DNA of 64,000 nt from Paracyclopina nana (taxonomy: Eukaryota > Arthropoda > Copepoda > Cyclopoida > Cyclopettidae). Positions 48,030 to 58,576 of the stretch are shown here, one piece after another; positions within the stretch are counted from its first letter, which is position 1, and each line of letters begins with the position of its first letter. The notes below the pieces were generated by a model. The model was given only the letters and a program-made list of their open reading frames with translations. It was not told the DNA's origin and did not search any database. Position numbers and translations under genes: made by a program. Where the stretch lies: contig JAGUCH010000002.1 in assembly GCA_019096065.1 (NCBI GenBank), positions 16,132,501-16,196,500 of the forward strand, in the 5' to 3' direction.

Positions 48030-49688
48030 CGTGTCCTCGCCAAGCCTCGGACTGCACTGAGACGTGTGTAATTCAGGTATATATTGTAGGGTATATGTAC
48101 TGCTGATGTAGTGCTACATAAAAGTTGCGGCCGGGCTTTCCGTGCGTCGTTTTTACCGAATGGGGACTTGTGCTCGTTCGTGCTGACTTTCCCTTCCTTT
48201 TTTGGTGCTGTCCGTAATGCGGCCTTTCCTAGCTTCGCGAAGCCTTAATCTACTTGAGTGTGTATACTATATATATTGTAGTATGTGACCGACACTTGTA
48301 CAGTAGAAGGGAAAATGCAGCTAGCACACTCGCCCAAATTGCGGTGTATAATATATGGTGGTCTTTGGGAAAGCCAGGCCATTGCCAATATAGAGATTGG
48401 GAAAATGGGCACAGGAAATTGCGCCCCAATAAAAATTCTTTCTGGTGATCAGCTTGGGATTTGCATTGTAACGATCTACGTCCGGTGTTTGATTAGTATT
48501 TAATGGAAGATGGTTTCTTTCATTCTTGAGCTTCTCCGCCCACATAAATTAGCAAGAGTGACGTTGATGATTATTTCCACATCTCCCGAAGTGGGGCTTC
48601 TACATTTGGACCAACTCTGCTCACCCAGGCTCTGACCTACTGAGTCAGACACGCCGGATATTGCCAAGACCGACTGGTTTTACATATGACATGCGCAAAA
48701 CATGGTTAATTTTCCTTTCCAGGTCAGCCATGAGTTTGTCAATTTTCAGTTATACCTCTTAGGTCATGGTCCGTCATAAGTTGGTCAATGGTATCCTGAT
48801 ACATTTTGTTTGTCATGGTCCCGGTCCGACATGAGTTGGTCAATTTCTAGCCATGTTTTTAGTCATGGTTCGTCATAAGTTGGTCAATCAATGTCCAGCC
48901 TTGTTTTGTTTGTCATGGTCCGTCATTAGTTGGCCAATATACTAAATACATTTTATCTAACGTGGCCTAGGTCCAATTTGGTCATCATACTGAGACAATT
49001 TTATTGATCTTGGCCCAGGTCCTTAATGACCAGTAAAGAGTTGGTCAAAATCATGATACGTTTGTCAGTGTCCACCATGTTTCTATGTTGGTAGGTCTCA
49101 TTTGCCTCATATAGTTGGTCCAGTTCCGCGTTCCCAAAAAATGTATTGCCCGAAATAAACAGAACGCTGTTAAAAATCCGGGAATGGCTTATACACACTA
49201 AAAGTGTCATTGCACTTGCGACTCGCATAACTACAACTTTCCCATCATCCTCTAATTATTGCTCCCCAACAAGTTGTTGTTGCGAGAGACAAAGACAAGC
49301 AGAATAATGGGGTAGAAGCGCATCAAGTTGCAGAAGAATAAGAAGCTCCCAAAAGACCCGCGTGTTATGCTGTGTGCGTGGAGAACGAAAAAAGAGTCGT
49401 GCTGGCCCAAAGTGATCTTTGGATTTGGATGTCACCAGCCTACTCCCAACTGCCGCGAGCTCTTTTGGGAGCTACGTATGTAGCGAGTGCGAGAGCTGCT
49501 CGGCGGCTGTCTAAGACAAGCTTACGACCAAGACGATGATGCTCACATCGGCCGGCGTGGGAATGAACAAGGGGAACAACGAACGACGAGACCAGACCCT
49601 CGCGCTACATCTACAGCAGCAGCACATATAATGAGCAATTACAACACCGCCATCATTTCAGTTGAAGGCCGCTGAAGATCTCATTGCC
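48030..49688. other. Intergenic between the Ly6 gene and the Twist-like gene
   Basis: No supported gene. It should contain both promoters. A degenerate tandem repeat occupies 48,719-49,050. An acceptor-like catttcag at about 49,653-49,660 just before the Twist coding exon hints at a 5' UTR exon. Confidence 0.5.
48719..49050. repeat. Degenerate tandem repeat, unit about 60-68 bp
   Basis: At least five units share the core gtcatggtccgtcataagtt followed by ggtcaat. Divergence between units is high, so the array is old. Confidence 0.7.
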
Positions 49689-50579
49689 ATGGCGGACGAC
49701 GAGCTCGCAACATCCACCGCAATCAAGTTCGAAACGGACTCGGACATTGGCAAGGAGGTGCATTTGCGGCTCATGCAATTGCCCATCATGGAGCTGCATC
49801 ACGGGGAAGAGCACCGGTCGCACGAGTTCAAGCTAGAGCCCGACTCCACTCTCACCGACTTGATGTCACCAGACCTGCACTCCTCATTGTCCCCGCTCAC
49901 GCCCGATGATGATGGCGGGCACCGAGGGGGAGGGGCCCTACCCAGTCAGGACCAAATGTGCGACTTTCCAAGAGATCTTGACCTCGATTACCAACTCTCC
50001 GCCGACGAGCTCCAAAGCGTCACCACACACGAGCTGCTCAACAGTGAGGACCACTTGAAGCCGTTTGACAAGCAGGCTGGCTCTCGACGCAAACGATCCC
50101 GACAGCCTTTGCAGAGTGGCTTCAGTTCTAGTGGTGGGTCGAGCAATGTTGTTGGCAAGCGAAGGCGCTCCAACTCCTCATCCTCGAGCTCGTCACGGGC
50201 CAGAGCTCGCAAGCACATCACTAGCGAAGAGCTCAACGCCCAGCGGACGCAAGCCAACATCCGAGAAAGGCAGCGGACGCAGTCGTTGAACGAAGCCTTC
50301 CAGAACTTGCGACAGAGCATTCCCACCATGCCTTCGGACAAAATGTCCAAAATACAGACGCTCAAGCTGGCCTCAGATTACATTGATTTCTTGTACGCCG
50401 TCCTGCGCGAAGGCGAGGTAGAACAGCAGCACAATCAGACCGAGAGTGGCGAACGGAACCTGCGGGCAGTGAGAGAGGCGCTCAGTTATGCATTCAACAT
50501 GTGGAGGATGCAAGACGTCTGGCGGAGCAGCAAAGACACCACTCCCTTTCACAGCAGGCAGAGCCCTGACTTGACATAG
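49689..50579 (+). CDS. twi: Twist-like bHLH transcription factor
   Basis: Single coding exon, 296 aa, from the ATG at 49689 (upstream in-frame sequence opens only through TTG). The bHLH domain spans about residues 185-240: basic region [16 protein letters not shown], loop [15 protein letters not shown], helix 2 [12 protein letters not shown] (Twist box) motif, [14 protein letters not shown], is at about 264-277. Both features together identify the Twist family, which controls mesoderm and muscle precursor fate. The N-terminal half is acidic and disordered ([24 protein letters not shown]), followed by KRRR and a polyserine/RARARK stretch likely to be the nuclear localisation signal. The basic region has QANIRERQ instead of the usual MANVRERQ. 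Confidence 0.92.
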   Translation: MADDELATSTAIKFETDSDIGKEVHLRLMQLPIMELHHGEEHRSHEFKLEPDSTLTDLMSPDLHSSLSPLTPDDDGGHRGGGALPSQDQMCDFPRDLDLDYQLSADELQSVTTHELLNSEDHLKPFDKQAGSRRKRSRQPLQSGFSSSGGSSNVVGKRRRSNSSSSSSSRARARKHITSEELNAQRTQANIRERQRTQSLNEAFQNLRQSIPTMPSDKMSKIQTLKLASDYIDFLYAVLREGEVEQQHNQTESGERNLRAVREALSYAFNMWRMQDVWRSSKDTTPFHSRQSPDLT

Positions 50580-50666
50580 TATATAGATGCTTTCCCTCTA
50601 AATAACGATACTTACTAGTTGAAATGATGCAGATAACAATAATAATATATATGCCCAATTCTCTAT

Positions 50667-52106
50667 TTACTCATCAGCCGTCTCTAGCTCCGTTTTGTTT
50701 GGAGGCATGGACGCCTTCAGAGCCAGCAAGTAGTCGCCCATTCGGGTGGGCAACTCGGGGACTTTCATCAGCGCCTGGAAAGTGACTTTGCGCAGGAAGC
50801 GAGCGCTGCACGGCTTGATAGTTCGCACAATGTCCCACAGCACGTAGCTGTTCTTCATGACCTCGTCTTCTCCATCCTGCTGCTGCTGCTGCTCAGGGGC
50901 GGAAGTCATGCCATTGAAGAAGTTGAACTCGAAAATCTCCGACTCGTCAGTCTTGTCAATGAGGCCCTTCTGCTTGAACTCGGCAATGCAGCTCATCAAG
51001 ATATCGTAGGCAGTCTCTTTCGTGGGCAGACTCACTTCGTACGAGACGTCTGCTCGGTCCAAGAAAGCGTCGTCAATGCTGTTTCTCAAGTTGGAGGTGG
51101 CGAGGACCAAGACATTTTGTGGCTCTTCAATTGGTCAATTTGCGTGAGCAAGGCGTTCACAACTCGGAGGCCATCGGAAGGCTCGTTTTTGGTGTCTTTC
51201 CTCGACATGGTTAAGCTTTCGACTTCGTCGATAAGCACGAACAGAAATAACTGCTCGTCTTCTAGAATTTCGTGAATTTGATCGAACCTGCAGATCAGGT
51301 AAGGACTCGTTAATAAAAGTATCGAGTTCAACTTTTTCAGCTTACATTTTCTGGACGAGTTTTCCACTTTCGGAAAACCATTTGGAGAATAGGCTATGAC
51401 TGTTGATTTCGATGAATTGGAACTCCACAAACCGGGCAGACATTCTGATGGCAGTCTTTTGAGCCAAGGCCTTGCAAAGGGAAGTCTTGCCGGTGCCTAC
51501 AAATGATCTGGTCAATTAAGTTAATTCCAACACTGATAGAATTATTGAGTCTCTTACCAGGAGGACCGTAAAGCAAAATCAACCTGTTCAAGCCAATAAG
51601 TTTGGTGTCGATATTGCAGTCAGACGCAATCATGGCCGTCTCAACGTAGCGAAGAGCCTCTTCCTTGATTCTTGAGTCGTACAAGAGACTCTCCCACAGT
51701 CCATCGAATTCGACGGTAGGGAGGATACGGCAAGTGGCGGCATTTACATTTTCTGACAGCTCAATCGCGCCATCAATTGAACTCACTAACAATAATCTAG
51801 TAAGGTAATCCGTATAGTAAAAGAATACGCATCCCACTCACCACTTGGATTAAGCTTGTAGACGTGAATTTCGAGAGGTGCATTGTTCGTTGCCTCATTC
51901 TGAGAGTCATTGCAGATGACAAGTTTACCAACATGATCACCGAGGGGTCCCAAATCGGCACCGGCCAAAGTTGTTGACGTCAAGGATTTTGATATGGATG
52001 TTTCAACCAAGTGCTGATGAACGACAGACTTGAGAACGTCAGGATCAAGCGTGGATTTAGTAAGGTGGCTCACTTCGACATGAATTGCAGATCTATGGCG
52101 ATACAT
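50667..52106 (-). CDS. TRIP13: TRIP13/PCH2 AAA+ ATPase (with apparent frameshift)
   Basis: Four exons, 52106-51842, 51785-51558, 51496-51346 and 51287-50667. TRIP13/PCH2 remodels HORMA-domain proteins (MAD2, HORMADs), controlling the spindle checkpoint and meiotic recombination. Visible landmarks: HVEVSHL N-terminal domain, [11 protein letters not shown], Walker A GPPGTGKT split across the exon 2/3 junction, [18 protein letters not shown], Walker [13 protein letters not shown], and [14 protein letters not shown]. The reading frame breaks at the T-run 51115-51118 (plus strand): [11 protein letters not shown] lies in one frame, [19 protein letters not shown] in the next. With one base missing there, the product would be about 421 aa (human 432). 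A sequencing error in a homopolymer is the simplest explanation; a broken gene is the alternative. The ATG at 52106 was preferred over an upstream GTG. Confidence 0.9.
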
Positions 52107-52592
52107 GTTGATTTGACGAAAAATCACACTACTTTAGCTGTATTATGATTTTTTATTCAAGCCGCGAACATTTGAATTTCACTTTCGGGTTTTCAAACTA
52201 AGATTTGAATATATGCGTTTATGTTTTTGCAAAATGCCACTCTACCAATATTCAGCAAACTTTGTAATCTGGTAGCGCTGGCGCAAGTCCCATTAGTCCT
52301 AAGCCTTGTCAAGTTAGCGAGCTAGGCAAATTGAGGTACGGCGAATGAAATTTCGTGCCATGATAATTATCTTCTACATTCACAAATCCTTATAACGGAG
52401 GTTTCAAGATAATGAAAAAATAATTATCATTTTTATTATTTACATAAATTGGAACGTTTTACTTTTTAAGCTTTTTGTTATAATTTTAGGTTAGTTAGGG
52501 TTTATTTCGATCATTTGTTAAGTTGCGCTGAAAATTTCTGAAAACAAGGCTCGGTCAGCCGATTTTCGCCCAAATAACACTCATGTCTGGAT
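52107..52592. promoter_or_regulatory. Divergent upstream region of TRIP13 and NAA50
   Basis: The 486 bp between the two start codons must serve both genes. It is AT-rich without a clear TATA box. A minimal upstream ORF (ATG 52583, stop 52598-52600) overlaps the NAA50 start codon. Confidence 0.45.
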
Positions 52593-53057
52593 ATGTCTGA
52601 AGTCGTTAAAATTGCTGATCTTTCCAGCGAAAACATTGACGCGTTCAAGCATTTGCACGCCTGCATTTTCCCTACTTACCCAAGCAAGTTTTTCAAAGAG
52701 GTTCTCGTGATTGAAGGAGTGTGCAAAGTTGCCTACTTGAATAATCAGCCCGTGGGTGTATTGTCCGCCCGAGTTCAAGAAGAGAATCAAGGTCAGAAAA
52801 GAAGCCTTTACATCAGCAGTTTGGGCTGCAAAGTCATTGCTCGGCGACGAGGCATTGGAAGCCTGTTATTGGACTGTGCTGTGTCCTATGCCCAAACGAA
52901 AAGTCTACCCCGAATTTCTCTTCACGTGCAGGAAGGAAACGAAGCAAGCATTGATTTTTACCTGGCCAAAGGCTTCGTGGTCGCGGAAACTGTGCCCAAG
53001 TACTACTTTCGCCTTCAGCCTTCGAACGCCTACATTATGGTCAAGGAGCTACTATGA
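52593..53057 (+). CDS. NAA50: N-alpha-acetyltransferase 50
   Basis: Intronless, 154 aa (human 169). NAA50 (San in flies) is the NatE catalytic subunit; it acetylates protein N termini beginning Met plus a hydrophobic residue and is needed for sister chromatid cohesion. Family features: the N-terminal segment FPTYPSKFFKEVL that binds the substrate Met, the YISSLGC strand, the acetyl-CoA loop RRRGIGSLLL (Q/RxxGxG/A type), HVQEGNEASIDFY and the PKYYFR end. The intronless structure contrasts with most neighbours. Confidence 0.96.
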   Translation: MSEVVKIADLSSENIDAFKHLHACIFPTYPSKFFKEVLVIEGVCKVAYLNNQPVGVLSARVQEENQGQKRSLYISSLGCKVIARRRGIGSLLLDCAVSYAQTKSLPRISLHVQEGNEASIDFYLAKGFVVAETVPKYYFRLQPSNAYIMVKELL

Positions 53058-53165
53058 TTTGGCGTTTATTGTCACCTCTCTGGAAGCGCTGGGATAAAGC
53101 TCATCGTTGCACAGACTACTATGAAACCTGTAAACATTGACAGTGTCAATTCGTAAGATTAGGCC

Positions 53166-54463
53166 ATGGAGAGACATCACAGGGCCCCAGCCTCGTCGAA
53201 AACCGTGGAATACACGTCTCTCCAGGTGGAGCCTTCATTCACACCGGCTCAGGCTAAAGTGATAGATCGTCACAATCGTTGTTGCAACGCAAGATATTGG
53301 TGTGTCAAGGTGAGTATCATTTGTTTTGATCACTTTGACACACATAACTACTCGAGATGTTGTCATTTCAGGATGTGTGTGGAATGTTCTGTGCCTGCCT
53401 CACTTGGTTTCTCATTTTCTATGCGGAATTCGTTGTGATAAAAGTGATCCTATGGCCTGACATCCATTCGCTGTACTCGATGATCAATTCAGTTCTGTAT
53501 ATCGTAGTTAGCAGCCTGGCAATTGCCTCTCATTTGCGTACCATGCTTAGTGATCCAGTAAGCCTTAAAAACTTAGTTCTTTCATATGTATACTAATTAG
53601 AAATCCAATTTAAGGGTGCTGTTCCGAGGGGAAACGCAACCAAAGAAAATATTCAGCAAATGGGTTTCAAAGAAGGCCAGGTTATCTTCAAGTGCCCAAA
53701 GTGCTGCAGCATTAAGCCAGAACGTGCTCACCATTGCTCTGTCTGCCAGCGGTGCATTCGAAAAATGGACCACCATTGTCCATGGGTATAGCTTTCAACA
53801 TTCACATTTTGCTCAATCAATATTTCAATGGATTTTTAAAGGTCAATAATTGCGTTGGAGAGGGAAACCAAAAATACTTCGTCTTGTTCACTGTAAGCAT
53901 GGCTGAGTTATCTGCTTCGTGATTTAATTGGTGATTTTGATTTTTGTAGTTTTACATCGCTCTCATGTCATTCTATGCGCTGTTCCTTGCGGTCAACCAT
54001 TTTATTGGTTGTCTTGGGACAGACTGGAAAGGTTGTCCTGCCTACAGTCCCCCGGCCACTATTATTTTTCTGCTTTTCCTCATGTTTGAAGGGTATGTAA
54101 ACTCTATGGCCTCTTCGTGAGACAATATTCAAATTCAACGCATTTACTGCTTCAGGTTACTTTTTGCCCTATTCACTTCTATTATGTTTGGAACTCAGGT
54201 GTCTGCCATCTGGTACGATGAAACGGTAAGTGTCTTTTAAAAAACCATAAGCATATCTTGTTTGTACGTATGCAAATTCTCTTCTCTTTTCCCATCAATT
54301 TAAGGCCATCGAATCTTTGAAAAAAGAGCAGGGACGTTGGACTCGCAAGTCTCGTTGGAAGTCGATACAGGCCGTTTTTGGGCGATTTTCGATACACTGG
54401 TTTTCACCGTTTACTCAAGCTCCCAGGCCTAGCAAAAACTATGGATACATGTTTTCAGTATGA
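53166..54463 (+). CDS. ZDHHC3: Palmitoyltransferase ZDHHC3/7 type (GODZ)
   Basis: Seven exons: 53166-53309, 53372-53557, 53615-53785, 53842-53892, 53950-54092, 54156-54225, 54305-54463; phases agree, 307 aa. The enzyme attaches palmitate to cysteines of membrane proteins in the Golgi. The DHHC cysteine-rich domain is complete: [41 protein letters not shown], with the DHHC active site. Two membrane segments precede and two follow it ([16 protein letters not shown] is typical of ZDHHC3/7). The C terminus has the AVFG segment shared by ZDHHC3/7 and ends YMFSV. ZDHHC3 and ZDHHC7 cannot be told apart in an invertebrate single copy. Confidence 0.95.
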
Positions 54464-54779
54464 ATTAATCATTTTTTGCTGCATTTCAAATGTGATAAAG
54501 ACAACTGCAAAGCCAATTTTATGAGTAATAGCTAATATAGTACTTACATAAATTGAGGCTGTGTCTTGAGCACAAAAAAATGGCAAATCAGCTTTTAGCT
54601 ATGTGTATAGAACCAGATGATTTGCAGAACAAGCCCAGGAGCAATGTCGAAAGCTACGAACCTAAGCTGTCAAAGCTAGATAGATATTTTATCCTGTTTC
54701 ACACAACACCTTCAAAATTCACCAGCTTAGTTGATTTCGGACTTAAAGTATGTTTTGCTGAAATAAGGTTTTTTGGCCG

Positions 54780-55318
54780 TAACCAGAAACTTTTTTTGTC
54801 CGAAAATCAAGTTGTAAAATGTCCGACATCTACTGCCTTTTTCCTAGACAGATTTGTCATAGTTGTAGAATGTCCGAAAAATAGAATGTGAAGTGTTCGA
54901 CAGGTTAGTTGCAAAATGTCTGACACGACCCAGATGTAAAATGTCGGACAGATACTTTTTGTACTAGTCTTAAACTTTTTTAATTTGTAAAAAGTATATC
55001 GGCAATGGCTACTAAAAAAATTGTCACTCTTGCTTTGCCTTATGAATTCAAGATTTTTAAAGCAACTATGGCAAATGTGTCTGTCAAAAAAGGCACACAC
55101 ATCACCAAAAATGTGTCGGTCATTTTGCAACTATACCCAATGTGTCGGTCAAAAAATGCTCCTGCATGTTGCCAAAAATGTGTCGGTCATTTTGTAACTA
55201 TACCAAATGTGTCGGTCAAAAAATGCACCCTACGCTAAAATTGAGTCGGTCATTTTACAACTTCACCAAATATGTGTCGGACGTTTAACAAAATGAGGAA
55301 ATTTGTCGGACAAAATGA
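54780..55318. repeat. Foldback array of gtcgg/ccgac units
   Basis: The left part (54,796-54,960) repeats units like gttgtaaaatgtccgac; the right part (55,075-55,318) repeats the inverse, gtcggtcattttgcaac and gtcggacaaaatg. The outer ends (tttttgtccgaaaat and atttgtcggacaaaa) are inverted. No coding capacity. It abuts the start codon of the following orphan gene. Confidence 0.65.
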
Positions 55319-56064
55319 TGGAGCCCTTAGAAGAATATGACGTGGAAAGTAGTCTCATCACAGGGTGAGCTCCAGAACCAAAATTCTCAACTTTTTCTGC
55401 CATTAAAAGCATCATTCCATATAGAGACGTTCCCCACATAAGAAGTTATCTAAGCACGATGGCCCATAGAAGCAATTACGCCAAGCACCGATCCCAGTTC
55501 AGGGAGCCTAGGCGCCCACAGGTAGCAGGAGAAAGCCAGTACCCTTTCAATATCCCTCCTATCTATGTAAGAGACTTAAAGGAGAAGGGCATGGACGCAG
55601 GCTCTGCCATGTTCGATCCAAAGAACCGGATCCTAGCCAACCCGGAGATGTCCGGGCACCACGCCAAACTGCCCTTGGAGCAACTGAAGCTCAGGCTGCC
55701 ATGGACCAAGCTGGACGAGGTCCGGTTGATATACCTGGCCAAGAGTCGATTCGAGGATGCTCTGAAGCTCTACCCGGACTTGTACAAGTCATATGTCCAA
55801 GACGCTCAAGCCCTGGGAATGACAGGTGATCTGTTTAAGCTCAGACGTGAGCGACAAACTGAGGCCGATAAAGAGCAAGCGCTGAAGGGTCTCGAGTACC
55901 TGAAAAAGGAGAAAGAGACGCTCGAGCGAATGATCGCTGAAAAAGTAGGATCAAGGAAGTCAGGCTTGACCCCGGCGAGGTTGAAGGGCGCGGAGAACTT
56001 GCCAAGAAATCACGCTCTTTCGTTTACATTCAGGGATCCGCGCAGCGATCCAGTTGGCAGTTAG
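55315..56064 (+). CDS. Spliced orphan gene, basic helical protein
   Basis: Proposed exons 55315-55364 and 55425-56064 (60-nt GT-AG intron, in phase), 229 aa; the second exon alone has an in-frame ATG at 55459 giving 201 aa. I do not recognise the family. The N terminus is acidic (MMEPLEEYDVESS), followed by a basic stretch (AHRSNYAKHRSQFREPRRP), a proline-containing linker (YPFNIPPIYVRDL), then mostly predicted helix: LKLRLPWTKLDEVRLIYLA and a charged heptad-like LKKEKETLERMIAEK near residues 175-195. There is no signal peptide or membrane segment. The ATG pair at 55315-55320 lies in the end of a foldback repeat, so its use is uncertain. It stands next to the unexplained cluster at 58.6-63.4 kb, but a shared origin is unproven. 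Confidence 0.55.
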
Positions 56065-58576
56065 TTCTGGAACTGGGTACTAAGATCTAAGTTGAAAAAA
56101 TGGTTTGCGTTTGACCTGAGTTTTAAGATCTAAAGAAAAGGGTTTTAAGATCTAACAGTCACAAAAATAGAAAGCTGCAAGGAATTGCACGTATCATAAG
56201 TTTTCAAAACCACCTGTTAAGTGGCACTACGCATTTTGAAGAAAAAATACATATATTTACGGAGAAAGTTAAAATATCAGGTTCCTACAAGTTTCCTAGC
56301 CTCTGCTGGTAAAAGGCACTTTTTGGAAAAGGCACCTACATAAATTGGAACTGCACAAAAAGGCACAACAATGAAAGGCACCATTAATTTAAATGCACAA
56401 AAAATGCGTTAAATCTAATCGGGTTAATTGCTATGATTTTGGTTTGAAATTAAAAAAGTTGCCATTGCATTGCCACTAAGTTAACTTAAGAAGAAAAAGT
56501 TATACTGAAAAAAAAGTCATTCAGCTCTGTTCTCTTATATTGATACAGGCACACCATAATCTTACTTCTTGGCTAATTTTGCCAAACTGAATTTGGTGGC
56601 TAAGTTAAGTTGCCAAACTGAACTTTGCATCAAACAGTGTTTGCAAGTTAGTCTCTGCTGAAGCTTGCAATATTGAGTAAAGCTAACTTTGCTCATGAGC
56701 TACTGATATACAACGCAATTGTCATGTTAGTATACCATGCACCAACCAAGAAATTAGGAATCTTAGAGTTAATATTTTATTGGAAAACCAACTTCTTCTA
56801 AAAAATACATAGAATGTTTTTATCAAAAATAATTTTGAACAAATTACCAATTTAGTATTTGAGATGGGTGCCTTTTGCAGGGAGTGCCAAATCATAAGGT
56901 TGCCTTTTATTGCTGTGCCTTTTTCAAAAAGTGCCTTTTACCAGTATACCCGTTTTCTTTTGTAAGTCACTTTTCATTTTGAAACTTAACTTTTCAGAGT
57001 TTAAAGATCTTGAAAAACAGTCAACTTGATTTAAAAAGCTAAGTATAAAGAGGTGATGTTTTTCAATGTAGATCTTAAAACCCAGATGGTTAGATCTTAA
57101 CATCCAACTAATTAGGCTTTAGCATCCAAACCTTTAGATCTTTTAAAATACCCAGAGCAAAAAAGTGAAGGCTTTAAAACCCACCATGATTTTAGATCCT
57201 GAAACCTACCCCGATCTTAGGCCTTAGTGACTTCTCCCTTCCATGCAACTTTTACTTTACATGGTTTTGTTCGCAGAGCCGTCTGTTAATAATTTGGTAA
57301 GTTTTACTCGTAGTTTTTTTCAATGAGTTATAGGAATAAAAGTAAAAACAATGAGACAGCTTAATTTTCCTGAAACTTAATTTTTTGCCTAAGCATGCAC
57401 ATTTCGCCAACCGGAGAAATAATATGGCTGACCTTAATTTTGATTTGACATTGAAAAATTATTGCCTGATCATCTTTAAAAATTGAAGTTGAAAGGTGCA
57501 TTTTTTCAGCGCTTATGAAACTGTGCTTTTGAACACATCCTAGTCATTGGTGTGCGACGGTCACACCCTCTGAAGCCTAGGATGGTTAGCATCGGCTTCA
57601 TGGTCACGGTACCGTTCGCAGCCTCCGGGTGCTGGCCGGATGTCTACCCGCCTTGGACCCAAAGCCGCAGCCTCGGTGCTCCAACTCTGGCGAGACACAT
57701 CACATGGCAAGCTTCAGTGCTGTAGACCAGTGATTGGGCTTCCTACCCACGTCCTCAACGGCCTCAACAGCCTCGGACTAGGATGCATAACTGCCCAGGA
57801 ACCCTCTATACAATTTATGGTCGAACAAAGTCAAACAAGGTTGTCTTATTCACTCAGCTTTTAACACCACACAAATTAATGGCAGCAAATACAAAGAAAT
57901 AAGTACTGCAGTAAATATTCTTGTGGCCATCTTCTTCATGCCTCAGCACACTTTGGAGAACTTTGGTGGGACAATAGCAGGGCAGAGCTCACTCAATGGG
58001 CCATGTGCACTTGGTCCATGTCTTGTTTCTCTGAAGTCCCCCATCGAACTCCCCGAGTCTTCTCCTTCTTCTCCACTCGATGCATCGCAGCAAGTTCCAT
58101 CAGCTTCCATCTGCTTCTCTCCGTTATCATGCAGCTGCAGGTCCTCTCTATGTAGCAGCTAGCAACTCCTCCACACAATGGCTAGCAACTTCTCCACTCA
58201 AGGTCAGGTGAATTGCCATAGGTAAGGCTCAACGCATAGGTAGTAGCAGCAGCAGCAGCAACAATCAGAGAGTTGGAGGAGATGAAAAGGTGTTTTTAAG
58301 AAAGGAGGTTTTGTGATTTTGAGGTGGTGATGTAGCGGTGAATGGGCAACCTTCCGGACTTCTGGCGGCTCCACGGGCTCCACGGTTTCCACAGGTTCCA
58401 CTGGAGGGGTCCAATCAAGTCCTATTCTGGTCGTAACGTGCACCAGAGACATGATGTACTTATTGCCCATCATTCCCCGGCCCTAACTTTTTCAGCTTTT
58501 GAAATAGTTTTTAAGCTCTAAAAATATAAAAAAGGTGTCATTGATCGCTTACATCACATTAAGGTTGATACAGTTA
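56065..58576. other. 2.5-kb gap without a supported gene
   Basis: Contains an inverted-repeat element (56,305-56,955), a stretch with repeated ttaagatct-like words at 56,080-57,210, and an unusually GC-rich block at about 57,540-57,800. Short frames at 57.6-58.5 kb have no recognisable content. The 3' UTR of the envelope-like gene should lie at its right end. Confidence 0.5.
56305..56955. mobile_element. Inverted-repeat (MITE-like) element
   Basis: The left end ctggtaaaaggcactttttg and right end caaaaagtgccttttaccag are exact reverse complements of 20 bp. Similarity continues inward in imperfect aaaggcac units on the left and gtgccttt units on the right. No clear target duplication or transposase was seen. 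Confidence 0.75.

Noticed and set aside
54553-54891. 112-codon open frame after the palmitoyltransferase gene
   Set aside because: It runs through the ccgac repeat array and shows no domain; it is probably a chance frame in repeat DNA.
57583-57660. tRNA-derived SINE head or HDV-like ribozyme
   Set aside because: Box A-like tggttagc and box B-like gttcgcagcc words are too close together for a tRNA, and the pairing needed for an HDV-like fold has a mismatch and an over-long joining segment.
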